A DNA stretch of 36,108 nucleotides. Source: Bacteroidales bacterium (GTDB lineage: Bacteria; Bacteroidota; Bacteroidia; Bacteroidales; JAFGXI01). The stretch lies in assembly GCA_027064025.1 (NCBI GenBank), contig JAMOQL010000188.1:1-36108 (forward strand), written 5' to 3'. Shown here one piece after another: positions 33,571-36,108 of the stretch (position 1 is the stretch's first letter; the number at the start of each line of letters is the position of its first letter). Under the pieces are notes generated by a model, which worked only from the letters and a program-made list of their open reading frames with translations, had not been told where the DNA came from and did not search any database. Both the position numbers and the translations under genes were made by a program.

Positions 33571-35118
33571 ATGAGCAAAATAAAAATACTTTGGGTAGAC
33601 GATGAAATTGATTTACTCAAACCACATATCATATATTTAGAAAACAAAGGTTACCAAGTAGATACCATAAATAATGGACACGATGCCATAGAGATGGTCG
33701 AAAAAAGCTTCTATGATATTATCTTTTTAGACGAAAATATGCCTGGTATTTCCGGAATAGAAACCCTAAACCAAATAAAAAGATTTGCACCTTCTATACC
33801 TGTAGTAATGATTACAAAAAGTGAAGAAGAGAATATTATGGAAGACGCTATTGGAGGCGATATAGCAGACTACCTTATCAAGCCAGTGAAACCAACTCAG
33901 GTTATCCTATCCATCAAAAAACATGTTCAGAAATCAGAAATTATTAGTGAAAAAACTAGCTCAGCATATCAAGGTAAATTTCAATCATTGCTTGCCGAAA
34001 TCAATATGGCCAACACGTACCAAGAGTGGATCAATATCTATAAAAAAATTGTGTATTGGGAATTAGAATTAGAAAAGTCGGGTAGCAATGTGATGGACGA
34101 TATTCTAGATATGCAAAAAAGCGAAGCTAATCTCGCATTTGGTAAATTTATCAAGAAGAATTATACCGAATGGTTTAAAGGTTCAGAAAAACCTATTATG
34201 TCCCCTGAAATATTCAAAAACTATGTCTTTCCAAATCTATCGGAAGAATATACCACCGTATTTCTTTTAATTGATAACCTCAGATACGACCAATGGAAAA
34301 CCATATTGCCAAACATTCGCAAATATTATAATGTAGAAAAAGACGATTTGTTTTACTCAATACTACCAACTGCCACGCAATACTCGAGAAATGCTATGTT
34401 TGCCGGAATGATGCCTTTAGAAATAGATAAACATTTTCCTAATTATTGGCTGAACGATGATGAAGAAGGTGGAAAAAATCAGTACGAACCAGAATTATTA
34501 GAATACCAAATGGAACGTGCTGGAATTGATGAATCTTTCCATTTCGAAAAAATATTTAACAATAAACAAGGACAAAAAGTAGTCGATAATTACAAAGATT
34601 TACTCAATCATAAACTCTCTGTTTTGGTTTTCAATTTTGTAGATATCTTATCGCATGCCCGTACCGACTCGAAAATGATTAGCGAACTTGCACAAGACGA
34701 ATCAGCTTACCGTTCGCTAACTCAATCTTGGTTCGAGCACTCTTCACTACTTGAACTCTTAAAAGTATTAAGCCAAGAGAAAGTAAAAATTGTAATATCA
34801 ACCGATCACGGAACAATTCAAGTCGAAGAAGCAAGAAAAGTAATTGGAGATAAAAATACTTCGGTAAACTTACGTTACAAAATGGGAAAGAATTTAGATT
34901 ACAATCCTAAAGAAGTATTCGAAATAAAAAACCCTTCAGATATTAAGTTACCAGCTTCGAACCTAACATCTTCGTATATTTTTGCTCTTAACAACGATTT
35001 CTTGGCCTACCCAAACAATTACAATCATTATGTAAAATATTACAAAAATACTTTTCAACATGGAGGCGTTTCCATGGAAGAAATGTTAATTCCTGCAATA
35101 ACATTGATTCCTAAATAG
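33571..35118 (+). CDS. porX: PorX-type response regulator with PglZ domain
   Basis: A 515-residue cytoplasmic regulator of the type IX secretion system. The N-terminal receiver domain has Asp10/Asp11, phosphoacceptor Asp54 (FLDENMPG), Thr82 and Lys104 (IKPVKP). A helical linker follows. The C-terminal PglZ domain of the alkaline-phosphatase superfamily (about 220-515) has IDNLRYDQW (Asp235), LPTATQYSRN (Thr267/Thr269), SHARTDSK, STDHGT (Asp412, His413) and QHGGVSMEE near the end. In Porphyromonas, PorX is phosphorylated by PorY and its PglZ domain cleaves oligonucleotides. I start at 33571 (MSKIKILWVDD) because the receiver fold begins there; an in-frame ATG... is absent upstream and the alternative at 33532 is TTG-like, not typical. 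The gene stands alone, away from porY. Confidence 0.93.
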   Translation: MSKIKILWVDDEIDLLKPHIIYLENKGYQVDTINNGHDAIEMVEKSFYDIIFLDENMPGISGIETLNQIKRFAPSIPVVMITKSEEENIMEDAIGGDIADYLIKPVKPTQVILSIKKHVQKSEIISEKTSSAYQGKFQSLLAEINMANTYQEWINIYKKIVYWELELEKSGSNVMDDILDMQKSEANLAFGKFIKKNYTEWFKGSEKPIMSPEIFKNYVFPNLSEEYTTVFLLIDNLRYDQWKTILPNIRKYYNVEKDDLFYSILPTATQYSRNAMFAGMMPLEIDKHFPNYWLNDDEEGGKNQYEPELLEYQMERAGIDESFHFEKIFNNKQGQKVVDNYKDLLNHKLSVLVFNFVDILSHARTDSKMISELAQDESAYRSLTQSWFEHSSLLELLKVLSQEKVKIVISTDHGTIQVEEARKVIGDKNTSVNLRYKMGKNLDYNPKEVFEIKNPSDIKLPASNLTSSYIFALNNDFLAYPNNYNHYVKYYKNTFQHGGVSMEEMLIPAITLIPK

Positions 35119-35264
35119 TTTGAGAAGTGAATTAACATCACCGAAGTAGGATCTACAAAAGATGATAAGGACTTTATTTATTAGCTCAACACACACAACG
35201 AGAAATGAAATTAATTAGGCTGCATTTTTATGAAAAACTATTATCATAGTTCAATATTTATAAT

Positions 35265-35272
35265 TACATTTG
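35265..35272 (+). promoter_or_regulatory. Candidate -7 element of tRNA-Pro
   Basis: TACATTTG (TAnnTTTG) lies 23 nt before the tRNA acceptor stem. The -33 region has no clear TTG. Confidence 0.5.
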
Positions 35273-35295
35273 CACACGCAATTGAGAAATCAATT

Positions 35296-35373
35296 CGGGG
35301 TGTGGCCCAGTCCGGTTAAGGCACCTGCTTTGGGAGCAGGGGATCGTGAGTTCGAATCTCGCCACCCCGACCA
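35296..35373 (+). tRNA. tRNA-Pro (anticodon TGG)
   Basis: The acceptor stem CGGGGTG (35296-35302) pairs with CACCCCG (35363-35369), followed by A and an encoded CCA. The anticodon stem CCTGC/GCAGG encloses the loop TTTGGGA, with anticodon TGG at 35331-35333, reading proline CCA and by wobble other CCN codons. The T loop TTCGAAT is standard. A terminator follows 8 nt later. Confidence 0.96.
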
Positions 35374-35381
35374 CTGATAAC

Positions 35382-35414
35382 AAGGCTTTCGAGTAATCGG
35401 AAGCCTTTATTTTT
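35382..35414 (+). terminator. Intrinsic terminator of tRNA-Pro
   Basis: AAGGCTTTCGA (35382-35392) pairs with TCGGAAGCCTT (35397-35407) in an 11-bp stem with one wobble and a GTAA loop, followed by TATTTTTG. Confidence 0.92.
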
Positions 35415-35515
35415 GCTCTAAAATTTAACAAAAACAACCATCTTTAAAAAAATCTTAACCGTCTCGTAATCAGTTAATATTAATAGCCACAAAGCAAAAA
35501 ACATAGCATATAGCT

Positions 35516-35546
35516 TTTGCAATTACACAAAGAATTTGTACCTTAG
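35516..35546 (+). promoter_or_regulatory. Candidate promoter of the right-edge gene
   Basis: TTTG ends at 35519 and TACCTTAG lies at 35539-35546, 19 nt apart. One mismatch from TAnnTTTG. The start codon is 16 nt after the -7 box. Confidence 0.5.
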
Positions 35547-35562
35547 CAATCTACGAACTACT

Positions 35563-36108
35563 ATGGTTAAATATCTTACATTTCTTCTGTTTTTAACACA
35601 AACACTAGTGTTATCATCTCAGGTTACTATTGAGCTTAGGATAAATAATAACACTTTTCGACAAGCTTACCTTTGCGCTATTAGAGGTAGCGAAATAGAA
35701 ATAGTAAGTTGTACTAATTTTACTGGCGATAGTCTCTCGTTTATTCTTAGTGCAGCACCCAAAGGTCAGTATAAAATTTTGCTAAGAAACCATTCTCAAA
35801 TTGACCTCATTATTGATAAGGATGAGCAAATATCTATAGTAACAAGTTTACCAAACTTAAAACAAAACCTAAAAATTACTAAGGGCAGAGATAATATTAA
35901 TTATTATAGCTTTATTAATTTTAGATTGAAAGAAACCGCTAGACTAACAAAAATAATTGCTGATATTGGAGAAAGTAACCAAACAGCCGAACGAATTGGA
36001 TTCCTAAAAGGTATTAGTTCTTACAAAATCCATCAATACGCCGACAGTATTATCGCAATTGATTCACAATCTTTACTATCTAAAATCATTGTTACTCAAA
36101 TAATTCCC
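35563..36108 (+). CDS. Secreted protein with DUF4369-like domain, 3' end outside window
   Basis: An open frame from ATG at 35563 to the right edge (182 codons, no stop). It begins with a signal peptide (MVKYLTFLLFLTQTLVLSS) probably cleaved before Gln. The next about 100 residues resemble the DUF4369 domain that precedes thioredoxin-like modules in Bacteroidota TlpA-family proteins: AYLCAIRGSEIEIVSC, SLSFILSAAPKGQYKI, IDLIIDKDEQISI. A helical stretch follows. Whether a thioredoxin domain follows cannot be seen here. Confidence 0.75.
   Translation, partial: MVKYLTFLLFLTQTLVLSSQVTIELRINNNTFRQAYLCAIRGSEIEIVSCTNFTGDSLSFILSAAPKGQYKILLRNHSQIDLIIDKDEQISIVTSLPNLKQNLKITKGRDNINYYSFINFRLKETARLTKIIADIGESNQTAERIGFLKGISSYKIHQYADSIIAIDSQSLLSKIIVTQIIP

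Noticed and set aside
1-36108. CRISPR arrays, rRNA genes, phage or conjugative genes
   Set aside because: I saw no regularly spaced direct repeats, rRNA sequence, integrase, transposase or conjugation gene anywhere in the window.

Overview
The window is about 36 kb of AT-rich chromosomal DNA from a member of the Bacteroidota, most likely a marine or anaerobic Bacteroidales/Marinilabiliales-type organism (the rank below phylum is inference). The evidence is two type IX secretion (T9SS) proteins (a Plug-like protein and PorX), a TonB-dependent receptor paired with a lipoprotein carrying a K-D-D surface-export signal, signal peptides cleaved before Gln, the short Bacteroidota-style SerA, and repeated use of the TAnnTTTG -7 promoter element instead of sigma-70 boxes.

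Layout, left to right. (1) rnr (RNase R) on the minus strand, with an intrinsic terminator and one copy of a 38-bp repeat beyond its 3' end. (2) A lone plus-strand beta-propeller lipoprotein with a terminator. (3) A tightly packed minus-strand operon of six genes at 8415-3936: a Crp/Fnr regulator, an outer-membrane protein, an LD-carboxypeptidase, a GNAT/Fem-like protein, upp and a small membrane protein. (4) The ribosomal operon rplM-rpsI-rpsB-tsf, with a textbook Bacteroidota promoter, a structured spacer before rpsB and a strong terminator. (5) A minus-strand operon of T9SS Plug-like protein, nitronate monooxygenase-like protein and polyprenyl diphosphate synthase, divergent from (6) mtaB, an unknown membrane protein and an inositol-phosphatase-like gene, coupled by two ATGA overlaps. 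(7) A second copy of the 38-bp repeat, then two tandem paralogous hybrid histidine kinases on the minus strand. (8) serC, serA and a DUF1015 gene. Both spacers here carry inverted repeats, and the first holds a frameshifted remnant of a four-helix-bundle (S23-type) gene. (9) An iron-containing alcohol dehydrogenase and a secreted endonuclease/exonuclease/phosphatase on the minus strand, then a divergent TonB-dependent receptor and a DUF5689/DUF6359/choice-of-anchor-J lipoprotein. (10) porX, a tRNA-Pro(TGG) with its terminator, and the start of a secreted DUF4369-like protein cut by the right edge.

Most of the window is core housekeeping. The best candidates for new biology are the receptor / OB-fold-type lipoprotein / secreted nuclease group (27566-33367), which looks like a nucleic-acid or phosphate scavenging locus; the serine operon, with a SerA lacking the usual catalytic Glu and His and a DUF1015 protein carrying a DGHHR motif; the mobile-looking inverted-repeat units between the serine genes; the tandem kinases, in which a PAS domain appears to have been lost or gained between repeated coiled-coil blocks; and a structured rpsB leader with two competing pairings. 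All family assignments come from reading motifs and were not searched against databases.
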